Shown here one piece after another: positions 47,419 through 56,733 of a stretch of DNA of 64,000 nucleotides. The DNA comes from Halomonas qaidamensis (GTDB lineage Bacteria > Pseudomonadota > Gammaproteobacteria > Pseudomonadales > Halomonadaceae). Both the position numbers and the translations under genes were made by a program. Within the stretch, counting starts at the first letter, position 1. Every line of letters starts with the position of its first letter. Where the stretch lies: NCBI RefSeq assembly GCF_025917315.1, contig NZ_CP080627.1, forward strand, positions 1,612,001-1,676,000, written 5' to 3'. The notes under the pieces were generated by a model. That model did not search any database and was not told the DNA's origin. It was given only the letters and a program-made list of their open reading frames with translations.

Positions 47419-49860
47419 ATGCCTACGCTTCCAATTGAACAGCATCTGGTGCCACTACAAGCTGCTTTGAGTGCGCATAACCGGCTCATACTCGTTGCAC
47501 AGCCTGGCGCTGGGAAGACGACACGTGTTCCGTTGACACTATTGGAGTGCCCGTGGGCGCAAGGGCAAAAGCTCTTATTGCTGGAGCCTCGTCGTGTGGC
47601 GGCGCGTCTGGCGGCAACGTTTATGGCTCAACAGCTGAATGAGCCCGTTGGTGGTACAGTGGGCTATCGTATGCGTGGTGACAGTAAGGTAAGCACGCAA
47701 ACACGCCTGGAAATTATTACCCAGGGCGTGCTTACCCGAATGCTGCAGGATGACCCGCTGTTGGAAGGTGTTGCCGGGATTATCTTTGATGAATTTCATG
47801 AGCGTAGTATTGAAGCGGATCTAGGGTTGGCGCTATCGCTGGATATCCAACAAAGCATTCGCGATGACTTACGATTGATTGTGATGTCTGCCACGATGGA
47901 TGTCGCAGCCTTAAAAAAGGTGCTGGGCGAAGAAACGCCAGTGATTGAAAGTACTGGGCGGCAATTTCCTGTGGAAACGTATTATCGGCCGGCCTCCGGT
48001 GATGAAAGTGTCGCATCGGCCGCTTTACGGGTCGTTGATGAAGCGCTGGCAAGGTCAGATAGTCGCGATCTATTAGTTATTCTTCCTGGGATGGCTGAAA
48101 TTAACCAGCTGGTTCATGCGCTGGATAACAGCCCACGAGAGATTGAAGTGCGGGCTCTGCATGGCAGCATGCCAATAGAAATACAGCAAGCCGCCCTCAA
48201 ACCACATGCAGAGCGCCAACGTGTCATCGTGTCAACGGCCATTGCAGAGTCCAGCGTAACGGTGGATGGTGTGAATGTCGTCATCGATGCTGGATTAGAG
48301 CGGGTTCCTCTGTTTCAGCCGCGCACTGGACTAACTCATCTAACCACGCGGCGGGTTAACCGAGCCAGCGCTGATCAGCGCCGGGGGCGCGCAGGGAGAC
48401 AGCAGCCGGGGGTATGTTATCGCTTGTGGTCTCAGGAGCAGCCTCTTGTAGCTTACGGTGAGCCTGAGATACTACAGGCTGATTTATCAAGATTAACGCT
48501 TGAAGTTGCTATGTGGGGAGCGCGTTCGCCAGATGAGCTCAGTTGGATGACATCGCCGCCTAACGGCGCATGGCAAAGTAGTCAGGCTTTGCTTCGTCAG
48601 TTGGGTATGCTGGATCCAGCGGGCCTGTTAACGCCGCTAGGCAAGCAAAGTGCGCGTTGGCCGGTTGAACCGCGTTTAGCGGTAATGCTATCGAAAGCTG
48701 AACAGCTCAATACATTGCCACTTGCCTGTGCTTTAGCGGCTTTGTTAGAAGGCAGGGAGCGTATTAATGGCTCGCTGAGAGCTGCGTTAGTTCAGCGGTT
48801 TAGTCAACCTTCGCGCTTTCCCAAATGGCTGCGTGATGCAAAGCGCTTGGCAGGCATCGCCGATACGGCGTTGCCGCGAGGCATAGCCGAAGAGCCGTTA
48901 GGAGCGCTACTGGCGCTGTCTTACCCTGATCGTATTGGCCAGCTTATTAGCCCTGGCCGGTTCAAGCTTGCCAATGGCAAAACGGCTACACTGTCTATTC
49001 ACCATCCTCTGGCGAACGAAGCGTACATTGTCGCCATTAGCGTCGAAAGCGCCAGTAGTGAAGCCGCTATTTATCTCGCTGAACCTCTTGCGTTGGCAAC
49101 GCTTATTGACCTTTATCCTGCAACTCAACAGTGGGAAGAGCGAATTACTTGGTCAGATGCACAAGGAAAGCTTCTCGGCGAAGCTGTTCAGCGTCATGGT
49201 GAGCTTATGTTGGCAAGCCGTCCTTTGACGGAGCTATCTGCAGAAGCTGTACAGCAAGCATTGCTTCAGGCACTAAAGCAGCGACCTGGGGTGCTTTTTA
49301 ATGACAGGTTTAAGCAGTTGCAGGGCCGAATGACGCTGTTGGAGAGTACTTATCCTGGTGAATGGCCTGATTGGTCCGAATGTGCGCTGCTAGAAAGTTT
49401 AGACGTTTGGCTGGCTCCTTACCTAGCGGGTATAACACGCTTCAGCCAGTTAGAAAAAATGCAGTTCCATACTTATTTAATGTCAACGCTAAGTTGGGAT
49501 GAACAGACGCGCTTTGAATATTTAACGCCGTCATCGATAACGGTGCCTAGCGGTAATCAGGCATCAATTGATTATAGACCGTGCCTAGTGGGGAGACCTC
49601 CAGTGCTTGCTCTGAAGTTACAGGAAGCGTTTGGTTGGCAGGATACTCCCCTCGTTGCGGATGGCCATATACCCGTCGTCATTCACTTGCTTTCACCAGC
49701 CAAAAGACCGCTTCAAGTGACTCAGGATTTACGCAGTTTTTGGTTGAACGGCTATCCAGAGGTGCGTAAAGAGATGCGTGGTCGTTACCCTAAGCACCCC
49801 TGGCCAGAAGATCCATTGACTGCGCAGGCAACATCGCTAACCAAGCGTCGTTTAGATTAA
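47419..49860 (+). CDS. hrpB: ATP-dependent helicase HrpB
   Basis: An 813-residue DEAH-type helicase. Motifs in order: VAQPGAGKTTRVPL (I), LLEPRRVAARLAA (Ia), FDEFHERSIEADLGLALSLD (II), LIVMSATMD (III), VIVSTAIAESSVTVDGV (V) and QRRGRAGRQQPGVCYRLW (VI). The C-terminal HrpB-specific region includes WLAPYLAGITRFSQL. The physiological role of HrpB is not settled. The ATG at 47419 (MPTLPIEQHLVPLQ) fits the family start better than the TTG at 47356, but no strong ribosome-binding site is seen. It starts about 90 bases after the RutR-like gene. Confidence 0.93.
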   Translation: MPTLPIEQHLVPLQAALSAHNRLILVAQPGAGKTTRVPLTLLECPWAQGQKLLLLEPRRVAARLAATFMAQQLNEPVGGTVGYRMRGDSKVSTQTRLEIITQGVLTRMLQDDPLLEGVAGIIFDEFHERSIEADLGLALSLDIQQSIRDDLRLIVMSATMDVAALKKVLGEETPVIESTGRQFPVETYYRPASGDESVASAALRVVDEALARSDSRDLLVILPGMAEINQLVHALDNSPREIEVRALHGSMPIEIQQAALKPHAERQRVIVSTAIAESSVTVDGVNVVIDAGLERVPLFQPRTGLTHLTTRRVNRASADQRRGRAGRQQPGVCYRLWSQEQPLVAYGEPEILQADLSRLTLEVAMWGARSPDELSWMTSPPNGAWQSSQALLRQLGMLDPAGLLTPLGKQSARWPVEPRLAVMLSKAEQLNTLPLACALAALLEGRERINGSLRAALVQRFSQPSRFPKWLRDAKRLAGIADTALPRGIAEEPLGALLALSYPDRIGQLISPGRFKLANGKTATLSIHHPLANEAYIVAISVESASSEAAIYLAEPLALATLIDLYPATQQWEERITWSDAQGKLLGEAVQRHGELMLASRPLTELSAEAVQQALLQALKQRPGVLFNDRFKQLQGRMTLLESTYPGEWPDWSECALLESLDVWLAPYLAGITRFSQLEKMQFHTYLMSTLSWDEQTRFEYLTPSSITVPSGNQASIDYRPCLVGRPPVLALKLQEAFGWQDTPLVADGHIPVVIHLLSPAKRPLQVTQDLRSFWLNGYPEVRKEMRGRYPKHPWPEDPLTAQATSLTKRRLD

Positions 49861-49898
49861 AAATATCGCCTGATAGTAAAAACATAGCAACGATAAGA

Positions 49899-50114
49899 TC
49901 ACTCTTTTTGAGTGTCAGGATTTTCTCCCGGTAGCCGATAACGAACCCCGTCAGCGCGCTGCTCTTCATAGCGACGGTTTTCTTCCTCTGGGGGCACTCC
50001 CAGCACCGTTTCTTGAGACCCATCTGGCCATGTATAAGTAGTGCATCCAGCCAAGGGTAGTAAGCCCACGACTATTAATGGGAACAACGAAAAAAATCCA
50101 CGACATTTGGGCAT
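49899..50114 (-). CDS. Small lipoprotein of unknown function
   Basis: A 71-residue protein with a lipoprotein signal peptide (FFSLFPLIVVGLLPLAGC) ending in the lipobox LAGC. The mature part is short and charged (TTYTWPDGSQETVLGVPPEEE, then RYEEQRADGVRYRLPGENPD) and probably sits at the outer membrane. The family is not recognised. The ATG at 50114 is chosen over the upstream frame start because GGAG lies five bases before it and the signal peptide begins there. It is downstream of the 119-residue gene on the same strand and converges on hrpB. Confidence 0.7.
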   Translation of the reverse strand: MPKCRGFFSLFPLIVVGLLPLAGCTTYTWPDGSQETVLGVPPEEENRRYEEQRADGVRYRLPGENPDTQKE

Positions 50115-50205
50115 ATTAGGCTCCATCACCAGTCCAATGCTGCTTATAAAAAGCAGGCATAGTGTGAATGGCACGACAGTCAGCCGCAAGCTTAATCCAA
50201 ACGGG

Positions 50206-50565
50206 TTAAATTTCTTCCCACAGACTACGTCTAAATTCGTGGGAAAGTTGAGACACGTTGGATAAGCGCTCAAGATTAGCGTCAGTCAGTGTTTTAACCA
50301 TTTCTTGGTAATGTTCAGTGAGTTCCTGAGCTGTGCAGTTTTCTTTGCTGTCGGTTAGGCACAGCGTCAGTTTTTCATTGCTTTTGGCAATAGCTTGAAA
50401 AAGCTCAGCTTCTAACGCCATAGCCTGCGTCACGTTCTCAAGCCATGCAATCTGACAACGCACTATAGGCATGGTGCTCAAAAGCCAATAACGGTGCCAC
50501 CAAGTCAACAAATCTTGATTTGTTTCAGTAGCGGAGTTGGCCTGTTGTTTGTTTGAACTGTTCAT
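50206..50565 (-). CDS. Helical protein of unknown function (119 residues)
   Basis: I do not recognise this protein. It looks almost wholly helical: TWWHRYWLLSTMPIVRCQIAWLENVTQAMALEAELFQ, then a short polar stretch and ELTEHYQEMVKTLTDANLERL. There is no signal peptide. The first helix is rich in aromatic residues and could associate with a surface or membrane. A phasin-like granule-binding role is conceivable from the composition alone, but there is no specific evidence. The start has AGGAG seven bases upstream. It is divergent from the DUF2970 gene. Confidence 0.65.
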   Translation of the reverse strand: MNSSNKQQANSATETNQDLLTWWHRYWLLSTMPIVRCQIAWLENVTQAMALEAELFQAIAKSNEKLTLCLTDSKENCTAQELTEHYQEMVKTLTDANLERLSNVSQLSHEFRRSLWEEI

Positions 50566-50695
50566 CGCTTGCTCCTAACACGTTATACGATTTATGAGGC
50601 ATTTTTTACTACGTTGCCTATCTTCAACTATAGCTAAGCAATGAGGAACAGTTGGCTATTTGGCAACGAAATACTTGGCATCGAGGAGCAATTTA

Positions 50696-50869
50696 ATGTG
50701 GTCAGTCGTCAAGTCAGTTTTGTCAGCACTTTTGGGTGTACAAAATGATCACCAGCGTCAGCAAGATTTTTCAACTGGTAAGCCTACTGTCTTTATTTTG
50801 ACGGGAATTGCGATCACTTTTCTCTTTGTTTTGATCTTGGTGGGGGTCGCAATGATCGCCTCGCGCTGA
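50696..50869 (+). CDS. DUF2970 small membrane protein
   Basis: A 57-residue protein with a KSVLSALLGVQNDHQRQQDF segment and one C-terminal hydrophobic helix (FILTGIAITFLFVLILVGVAMIAS). This arrangement matches DUF2970, often found upstream of cytochrome oxidase genes in gammaproteobacteria. Function unknown. The ATG at 50696 has GAGGAG at good spacing and makes the family-like start. It lies 125 bases before coxB on the same strand. Confidence 0.8.
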   Translation: MWSVVKSVLSALLGVQNDHQRQQDFSTGKPTVFILTGIAITFLFVLILVGVAMIASR

Positions 50870-50993
50870 AGCGTTGAGTCAAACACGACGGTTGTTCGTG
50901 ACGAATGCCACATGTTTTCTATACTGACGTTAATCAGTTAATCCTGAGCTAATAAAAGGGTTGGCGAGAACAACAATAATAAAGGAGGTTTCT

Positions 50994-52109
50994 ATGCGCC
51001 TAACGTGGCAATGGCTGCTAACCATTATCAGTGCCTCAAGTATCTCACAGGTTTATGCCAATGGCTGGAATATGCCGGTAGGTGTCACTGATATCAGTCG
51101 AGATATTTTTGGCCTGCATATGGCCATTTTTTGGGTGTGTGTGGTGATCGGTGTGGTTGTGTTTGGGGTAATGTTTTACTCATTATTTAGATACAGACAC
51201 TCAAAAGGGGCAAAAGCAGCACATTTTCATGAGCATACCTCTGTCGAGATTCTTTGGACCGCTATCCCGATTTTGATTTTGATTGGAATGGCTGTGCCCG
51301 CGACCGCGACATTGAAGAGTATGTACGACTCTTCAGAAGCGGATTTAGACGTGATGATTACCGGCCAACAGTGGCGCTGGCGCTACGAATACCTGGGTGA
51401 AGATGTTGCATTTACATCGAACATGAGTACCTCAAGGGAGCAAATTCGAGGAAGCGAAGCTAGAGATGAGCACTACCTGCTAGACGTAGATGAGCCATTG
51501 GTTCTACCGATTAACCGGAAAGTACGTTTTTTAATGACATCGGACGATGTCATTCACTCTTGGTGGGTGCCAGAACTTGCCGTTAAGCAGGATACGATAC
51601 CGGGATTTATCAATGAAAACTGGGTGAAAATCAACGAGCCGGGAATCTATCGTGGTCAGTGTGCTGAGCTTTGCGGCGTTAACCACGGGTTTATGCCAGT
51701 GGTTGTGCATGCGATGGAGGAAGAAGAGTTCGAAGCATGGTTGGCAGAACGTAAAGAAGCAGCAGAGCAAGAGGCAATGGGGATTGACCGAGAGTGGGAG
51801 ATGGAGGATTTGATGGCGCGAGGTGAGTCTGTGTACCAATCCATCTGTTCTTCATGTCATCAAAGCGAAGGTCAGGGAGCTCCGCCGGCATTTCCAGCAC
51901 TAGCCAACAACGACCAATTAATTAACGACCTAGATTGGCATATCGATCGAATTGTCAACGGCGTTTCCGGTGCTGCAATGCCAGCGTTCCGCAGTACCTT
52001 AAATCCTGTCGAAATAGCCGCTGTTGTCACTTTTACTCGTAATGCCTGGGGCAACGAGACAGGTGATGTGGTGCAGCCAGCTGCGGTGGCCGAACGTATT
52101 GCACAATAA
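50994..52109 (+). CDS. coxB: Cytochrome c oxidase subunit II with fused cytochrome c (caa3-like)
   Basis: A 371-residue protein: signal peptide, two membrane helices (IFWVCVVIGVVVFGVMFYSLF and ILWTAIPILILIGMAVPATA), a cupredoxin domain and a C-terminal heme c domain. The CuA ligands are in CAELCGVNHGFM (C-x3-C-x3-H-x2-M) together with an upstream His in VIHSWWVPELAV. The heme is bound by CSSCH with a distal Met (probably in AAMPAF). The fused cytochrome is the mark of caa3-type oxidases. The start at 50994 follows AAAGGAGG. It leads coxB-coxA-ctaG-coxC. Confidence 0.95.
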   Translation: MRLTWQWLLTIISASSISQVYANGWNMPVGVTDISRDIFGLHMAIFWVCVVIGVVVFGVMFYSLFRYRHSKGAKAAHFHEHTSVEILWTAIPILILIGMAVPATATLKSMYDSSEADLDVMITGQQWRWRYEYLGEDVAFTSNMSTSREQIRGSEARDEHYLLDVDEPLVLPINRKVRFLMTSDDVIHSWWVPELAVKQDTIPGFINENWVKINEPGIYRGQCAELCGVNHGFMPVVVHAMEEEEFEAWLAERKEAAEQEAMGIDREWEMEDLMARGESVYQSICSSCHQSEGQGAPPAFPALANNDQLINDLDWHIDRIVNGVSGAAMPAFRSTLNPVEIAAVVTFTRNAWGNETGDVVQPAAVAERIAQ

Positions 52110-52148
52110 TTTAAGGTACTTACAACAATAAATCAGGCGGAGATGCTC

Positions 52149-53795
52149 ATGGTGCCCAAACTACCTCCTCAACACCCGCTGCAACATAGCTCTACTGCAG
52201 CCGCTGGCGGTCATTCTCATCACGACCATGCGGCTCAGCCCAAAGGGATATTGCGATGGGTACTGACGACCAACCATAAAGAAATTGGTTCTCTGTACCT
52301 GATTTTTTCTCTCACCATGTTTTTTGTTGGCGGCATATTTGCCTTAGTAGTGAGAGCCGAGCTATTTCAGCCGGGTTTACAGCTTATAGAGCCAGAATTT
52401 TTCAATCAAATGACCACCATGCATGGTCTAATCATGGTGTTCGCTGCTGTAATGCCAGCGTTTACTGGGCTAGCCAACTGGATGATTCCGCTTCAGATTG
52501 GTGCGCCGGATATGGCGCTGCCCAGGCTTAATAATTTTAGTTTCTGGCTACTTCCGGTGGCGTTTACATTGCTACTTTCTACGCTTTTAATGCCGGGCGG
52601 CGGGCCAAATTTTGGCTGGACGTTTTATGCTCCTCTATCAACGACTTATGCTCCCGCCTCTACGACATTTTTTATTCTAGCTCTGCACATCGCAGGTATT
52701 AGCTCAATTCTTGGGGCTATCAATATTATTGCGACCATTTTGAACATGCGCGCACCTGGTATGCGCATGATGGATATGCCGCTGTTTGTATGGACATGGT
52801 TAATTACGGCTTTTCTACTGATTGCAGTAATGCCCGTTCTAGCAGGCGTCATCACCATGATGCTCATGGATATTAACTTTGGGACCAGTTTTTTTGACGC
52901 CGCGGGTGGCGGCGATCCTGTGCTTTTCCAACACTTATTTTGGTTCTTTGGCCATCCTGAAGTTTACATCATGATTTTGCCGGCCTTCGGTATTGTCTCA
53001 GCTATTATTCCCACTTTCGCGCGTAAGCCTTTATTTGGCTATGCGTCTATGGTGTACGCCACGGCAGCTATCGCACTGCTGTCGTTTTTAGTATGGGCGC
53101 ATCATATGTTCATTGTCGGACTTCCGTTAACGGCAGAGCTATTTTTCATGTACTCGACCATGCTGATTGCCGTGCCAACAGGTGTGAAAGTGTTTAACTG
53201 GGTGACCACGCTGTTTCGTGGCTCGATCAGTTTTGAGCCGCCCATGCTGTTTGCTTTGGCTTTTGTCGTTCTGTTCACCATTGGCGGTTTCTCAGGGCTG
53301 ATGTTGGCAATTGCACCTGCAGATTTCCAATACCACGATACCTACTTTGTCGTGGCGCATTTTCATTATGTATTAGTACCAGGCGCTATTTTTGCCATTA
53401 TGGCTGGCGTCTACTATTGGCTACCCAAATGGACCGGTTATTACCCTAACGAGCGTCTGGCTCAATGCCATTTTTGGTGCTCTATCATTGGCGTTAACCT
53501 AACGTTTTTCCCCATGCATTTCGCAGGCTTGGCGGGTATGCCAAGGCGCATTCCTGACTATGCGTTACAGTTTGCAGACTTCAACTTGCTTTCCAGCATT
53601 GGCGCATTCTTTTTTGGCGCTTCGCAGCTGATTTTTGTAGTGGTGGTGGTGATGTGTGTGAGGGGAGGAAAAAAAGCGCCTGCAAAAGCTTGGGAAGGTG
53701 CAGAAGACCTTGAGTGGAGCGTTCCAAGTCCCGCACCGCTGCACACCTTCGAGACACCACCAATTTTTAACCGTACCCATCACCATGACCAATAA
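52149..53795 (+). CDS. coxA: Cytochrome c oxidase subunit I
   Basis: About 548 residues with twelve helices. Metal sites are visible: a heme a His in [11 protein letters not shown], the CuB/Tyr crosslink motif [13 protein letters not shown], the CuB pair WAHHMF, and heme ligands in [14 protein letters not shown]. The N-terminus is His-rich (HSHHDHAA) and may lie at the cytoplasmic face. It reduces O2 to water and pumps protons. Starts at 52143 and 52149 are both ATG in frame; GGAG is directly adjacent to the first and eight bases from the second, which favours the second. Confidence 0.96.
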   Translation: MVPKLPPQHPLQHSSTAAAGGHSHHDHAAQPKGILRWVLTTNHKEIGSLYLIFSLTMFFVGGIFALVVRAELFQPGLQLIEPEFFNQMTTMHGLIMVFAAVMPAFTGLANWMIPLQIGAPDMALPRLNNFSFWLLPVAFTLLLSTLLMPGGGPNFGWTFYAPLSTTYAPASTTFFILALHIAGISSILGAINIIATILNMRAPGMRMMDMPLFVWTWLITAFLLIAVMPVLAGVITMMLMDINFGTSFFDAAGGGDPVLFQHLFWFFGHPEVYIMILPAFGIVSAIIPTFARKPLFGYASMVYATAAIALLSFLVWAHHMFIVGLPLTAELFFMYSTMLIAVPTGVKVFNWVTTLFRGSISFEPPMLFALAFVVLFTIGGFSGLMLAIAPADFQYHDTYFVVAHFHYVLVPGAIFAIMAGVYYWLPKWTGYYPNERLAQCHFWCSIIGVNLTFFPMHFAGLAGMPRRIPDYALQFADFNLLSSIGAFFFGASQLIFVVVVVMCVRGGKKAPAKAWEGAEDLEWSVPSPAPLHTFETPPIFNRTHHHDQ

Positions 53796-53827
53796 GCTGT
53801 GCCTCAGTGAATGGTCTAGGGGGATAT

Positions 53828-54418
53828 ATGGCATCAAGTAATGCGGTGCAATCAGTGGGGGTAAAACGGACGGTCATTCGCACGGTAGCGGCGCTAATAG
53901 GGATGTTTGCCTTCGCATTTGCACTTGTCCCTCTTTATGACGTGTTTTGCCGTGTAACGGGTCTTAATGGCAAAGTGGATACGACGGCTAAGGCCATTAT
54001 TCATGAAGAAGTTGATCAATCTCGCTATGTCACCGTGCAGTTCATTACCCGAGGTAGCGCAGGCTTACCATGGAGAATGAGCGTCGAAAATCGCCAAATG
54101 CGCGTGCACCCTGGCCAAACAGCGGAGGTCGATTTTACCTTTACCAACAATAGTCGGGTTGAAAGTTGGGGACGGGCTGTGCCTAGTGTTTCCCCTTCAA
54201 GCGCTACGACTCATTTAAGAAAAGTCAGCTGTTTCTGTTTCCAAGAGCAGCAGCTACAAGGGGATGAGCGTTTGACGATTCCTCTAATATTCCAGCTGGC
54301 GCGGGATCTCCCAGAGGACATTAATACGATAACGCTAGTGTATACCTTGTACCCAGTTCATCACTTAGTAAAAGACATCTCAAAGAATGACAACAAGACA
54401 ATAGGGGATTCAATATGA
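53828..54418 (+). CDS. ctaG: Cytochrome c oxidase assembly protein CtaG (Cox11)
   Basis: A 196-residue copper chaperone that delivers CuB to subunit I. It has one N-terminal helix (TVAALIGMFAFAFALVPLYDVFCRVTGLNGK) followed by the periplasmic beta domain. The copper-binding motif CFCFQEQ is present, with F-rich surroundings as in Cox11. The start at ATG 53828 has AGGGGGAT upstream; the longer frame from 53807 overlaps nothing useful. The stop overlaps the coxC start by four bases. Confidence 0.95.
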   Translation: MASSNAVQSVGVKRTVIRTVAALIGMFAFAFALVPLYDVFCRVTGLNGKVDTTAKAIIHEEVDQSRYVTVQFITRGSAGLPWRMSVENRQMRVHPGQTAEVDFTFTNNSRVESWGRAVPSVSPSSATTHLRKVSCFCFQEQQLQGDERLTIPLIFQLARDLPEDINTITLVYTLYPVHHLVKDISKNDNKTIGDSI

Positions 54419-55272
54419 GTGGCGGCTACTATGTTCCAGCAACGAGTCGATGGCCTATTCTAGGATCGCTGGCGCTCGGGGCTATGATGGTGGGTACAGG
54501 GATCAAGTTGGTATACGACACGGGTACTCCGCTAATGCTAATCGGTATGGCTAGCGTGATTATTGTCATGGGTCTTTGGTTCAGAGAGGTTATTCGCGAA
54601 TCAATGAGTGGCTTGTACGATGCCCAGATGGATCGCTCATTCCGGTGGGGAATGGGCTGGTTTATTTTTTCTGAAGTTATGTTTTTTGCGGCTTTCTTTG
54701 GTGCGCTATTTTACGTGAGAACGTTTGCCATTCCTTGGTTAGGAGGGGAAGGGGCCAAGGGGGTGTCTGCGCTGCTTTGGCCAGAATTTGTTGCACAATG
54801 GCCGTTGTTTAACCCGCCAGACAGCTCCGTAATTGGGCCTGAGCGGGTATTTAGTCCTTGGCAATTGCCGTTGGTCAATACACTGATATTAGTTACCTCT
54901 AGTATTACATTGACGGTTGCTCATGAGGCGTTGAAATCAGGCGAGCGTAAGACATGCAGGCATTGGCTGGCGGGTACAGTATTACTGGGCTGCTGCTTTA
55001 TTGTCATACAGGGGGTCGAATACTACGAAGCCTATCATCACTACGGTATCACGCTGGAAGCAGGAATTTTTGGAGCCACCTTCTTTATTCTGACCGGTTT
55101 TCATGGAGTCCACGTTATTGTCGGCACGATTATCCTGGCGTGCATGTTAGTACGGATATGGAAAGGGCACTTTGCTAACGACCATCACTTTGGTTTTGAA
55201 GCATCTTGTTGGTATTGGCATTTTGTCGATGTTGTCTGGGTTGGGTTATTTATTTTTGTATACGTTTTTTAA
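54415..55272 (+). CDS. coxC: Cytochrome c oxidase subunit III
   Basis: A 285-residue membrane protein with seven helices. The family motifs WGMGWFIFSEVMFFAAFFGALFY, WPLFNPP, NTLILVTSSITLTVAHEAL, TGFHGVHVIVGT and WYWHFVDVVWVGLFIFVYV are complete. The ATG overlaps the ctaG stop. It is the last structural gene of the oxidase; four bases later the next gene on the opposite strand ends. Confidence 0.96.
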   Translation: MSGGYYVPATSRWPILGSLALGAMMVGTGIKLVYDTGTPLMLIGMASVIIVMGLWFREVIRESMSGLYDAQMDRSFRWGMGWFIFSEVMFFAAFFGALFYVRTFAIPWLGGEGAKGVSALLWPEFVAQWPLFNPPDSSVIGPERVFSPWQLPLVNTLILVTSSITLTVAHEALKSGERKTCRHWLAGTVLLGCCFIVIQGVEYYEAYHHYGITLEAGIFGATFFILTGFHGVHVIVGTIILACMLVRIWKGHFANDHHFGFEASCWYWHFVDVVWVGLFIFVYVF

Positions 55273-55276
55273 ACAA

Positions 55277-55468
55277 TCAGCCTAATTCTCCAGACCAGAA
55301 GCCAATCACTAACAAAGCCATGAGTAAGCATGTTAGTCCAATGCGCCATTTAAGGGATGCTAGTAGCCGTCGAGAGTTGCTGTCATCCTTCAAGAGGAAG
55401 CCCGCGCCGGCCGCTATACTAGCGACTATTCCAATAAAAACTAGGCCAATGAGCAGCTTTAACCACAT
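55277..55468 (-). CDS. DUF2909 twin-transmembrane protein
   Basis: A 63-residue protein with two hydrophobic helices (LLIGLVFIGIVASIAAGAGFL and RIGLTCLLMALLVIGFW) separated by a charged loop (KDDSNSRRLLASLKWR). This fits DUF2909, a small membrane protein often found between coxC and surf1. Its role is not known; an assembly function is inferred from context. It runs opposite to the cox genes. The chosen ATG has GAGG upstream, and it shares two base pairs with the SURF1 start codon on the other strand. Confidence 0.78.
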   Translation of the reverse strand: MWLKLLIGLVFIGIVASIAAGAGFLLKDDSNSRRLLASLKWRIGLTCLLMALLVIGFWSGELG

Positions 55469-56162
55469 GACGAAAACCTCTTCTGGGCCGCAACGTTTAT
55501 ACGTCTGGTGTGTATTTTGGGGCGTATTAGTTTCGCTGGGTATCTTACTAGGACTATGGCAGTGGGAGCGTGCCGCTGACAAGCGTGTTTTGTTAGCTGC
55601 TCGAGAAGCAGCACCTTTTGTTAAATCGCCTACTGTTATGCCAGAAGAAGGGTCTGAGCTGCATTTACAAGGAGAATACCTTGCTGATCACACTCTCTAT
55701 TTAGATAACCGCATTGTAGATGGACGTCTAGGCGTTGCTGTGCTGACGCCTTTCCGAGACAGTTTTGATCAATTGTGGCTTGTTCAGCGGGGGTTTATTG
55801 AAACAGGGCCAAGTAGAGCAGAGCCTGAAGCAAATACTCCTGAGGGCAGCGTGACAGTCTCAGGAGAGTGGCAGGTTGCTCGCCCAGGTGGGCCGTTGTA
55901 TGGCGAAAACAGGGAAGGGAAAAGACTGCAGCAGATCAGCTTAACCCCTTGGGAGTCAACATTGCCTGAATTTACTTACTCCGGATGGTTACATGCTGAG
56001 CAAGGCGATGGAGTGTTTTCGCCTTGGTGGGAAGCTAACGTAATGCCTCCTAGTCGTCATCTTGGGTATGCATTTCAATGGTGGGGGCTAGCGCTTGCTG
56101 CGGCAGTAATCATGGTATTAGGAGGTTATCGCTTGCACAAAGACAGTCTTACTGGTTACTGA
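55467..56162 (+). CDS. SURF1-family cytochrome oxidase assembly protein
   Basis: A 231-residue protein with a membrane helix at each end (LYVWCVFWGVLVSLGILLGLWQWERA and YAFQWWGLALAAAVIMVLGGY). The periplasmic middle part has GEYLADHTLYLDNRIVDGRLG, WLVQRGFIETG and other SURF1 motifs. SURF1 helps insert heme a into subunit I. The start is uncertain: ATG 55467 gives the family-like N-terminus, while in-frame ATG 55449 is 18 bases upstream. The chosen codon overlaps the start of the divergent DUF2909 gene (CATG, 55466-55469). Confidence 0.88.
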   Translation: MTKTSSGPQRLYVWCVFWGVLVSLGILLGLWQWERAADKRVLLAAREAAPFVKSPTVMPEEGSELHLQGEYLADHTLYLDNRIVDGRLGVAVLTPFRDSFDQLWLVQRGFIETGPSRAEPEANTPEGSVTVSGEWQVARPGGPLYGENREGKRLQQISLTPWESTLPEFTYSGWLHAEQGDGVFSPWWEANVMPPSRHLGYAFQWWGLALAAAVIMVLGGYRLHKDSLTGY

Positions 56163-56171
56163 GGGGAAAGC

Positions 56172-56678
56172 ATGGAACAACGCCAGCCAGTTCGTTACCC
56201 GCGAGTTAAGCTGTTGCTTATTTTTGCAGCATTCGCTGCGCCTATTGTGACTGCGTGGGCGATGTTGACATGGCAAATAGGCATACCTAGTAATGATACT
56301 GCCCATGGGCAAGTACACGTCGGAGCACCATTGCTGGATGATTGGCCTTTAAGCGATAAACCTCAAAAAAACGATGTGTGGATATTAGTATTTGACTGCA
56401 CTTCGCTCTGTGATGAGCGAATGGATGAATTGTGGCGTTTGCATCGTGCGTTGGGTCGAGAGGCCTCACGCTTAGAGCGTCTTAGAATAGGTGGGAGTGC
56501 ACAAGCGCTACCTGGGGAGGTCGTTAATCGATGGCTAGTGGAGCCTGAATGGCGCGAAGAAAATGGTGTATGGCTAATGGATCCATTCGGCAGACCCGCG
56601 CTGTCATTTAACAATGCAGTACCTGCAGCTGATATTCTCGATGATATACGGCATTTGTTTAAGGTTAATCCGCTGTAA
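56172..56678 (+). CDS. Membrane-anchored protein with Sco-like CxxxC, cox cluster
   Basis: A 168-residue protein with one N-terminal membrane helix (VKLLLIFAAFAAPIVTAWAML) and a periplasmic part. The segment DVWILVFDCTSLCDERMDELWRLHRAL resembles the thioredoxin-like copper-binding motif C-x3-C of Sco proteins, followed by a helix, and GVWLMDPFGRPALSF looks like the corresponding late strand. The position matches the conserved hypothetical between surf1 and ctaA in Pseudomonas. The likely role is oxidase assembly, possibly copper or thiol handling. GAGGGG precedes the ATG. Confidence 0.75.
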   Translation: MEQRQPVRYPRVKLLLIFAAFAAPIVTAWAMLTWQIGIPSNDTAHGQVHVGAPLLDDWPLSDKPQKNDVWILVFDCTSLCDERMDELWRLHRALGREASRLERLRIGGSAQALPGEVVNRWLVEPEWREENGVWLMDPFGRPALSFNNAVPAADILDDIRHLFKVNPL

Positions 56679-56733
56679 TTAATACCCTATTGCTATTCTG
56701 GATGCTCGACCTAATAGGTCGTAAGGAAACAAC

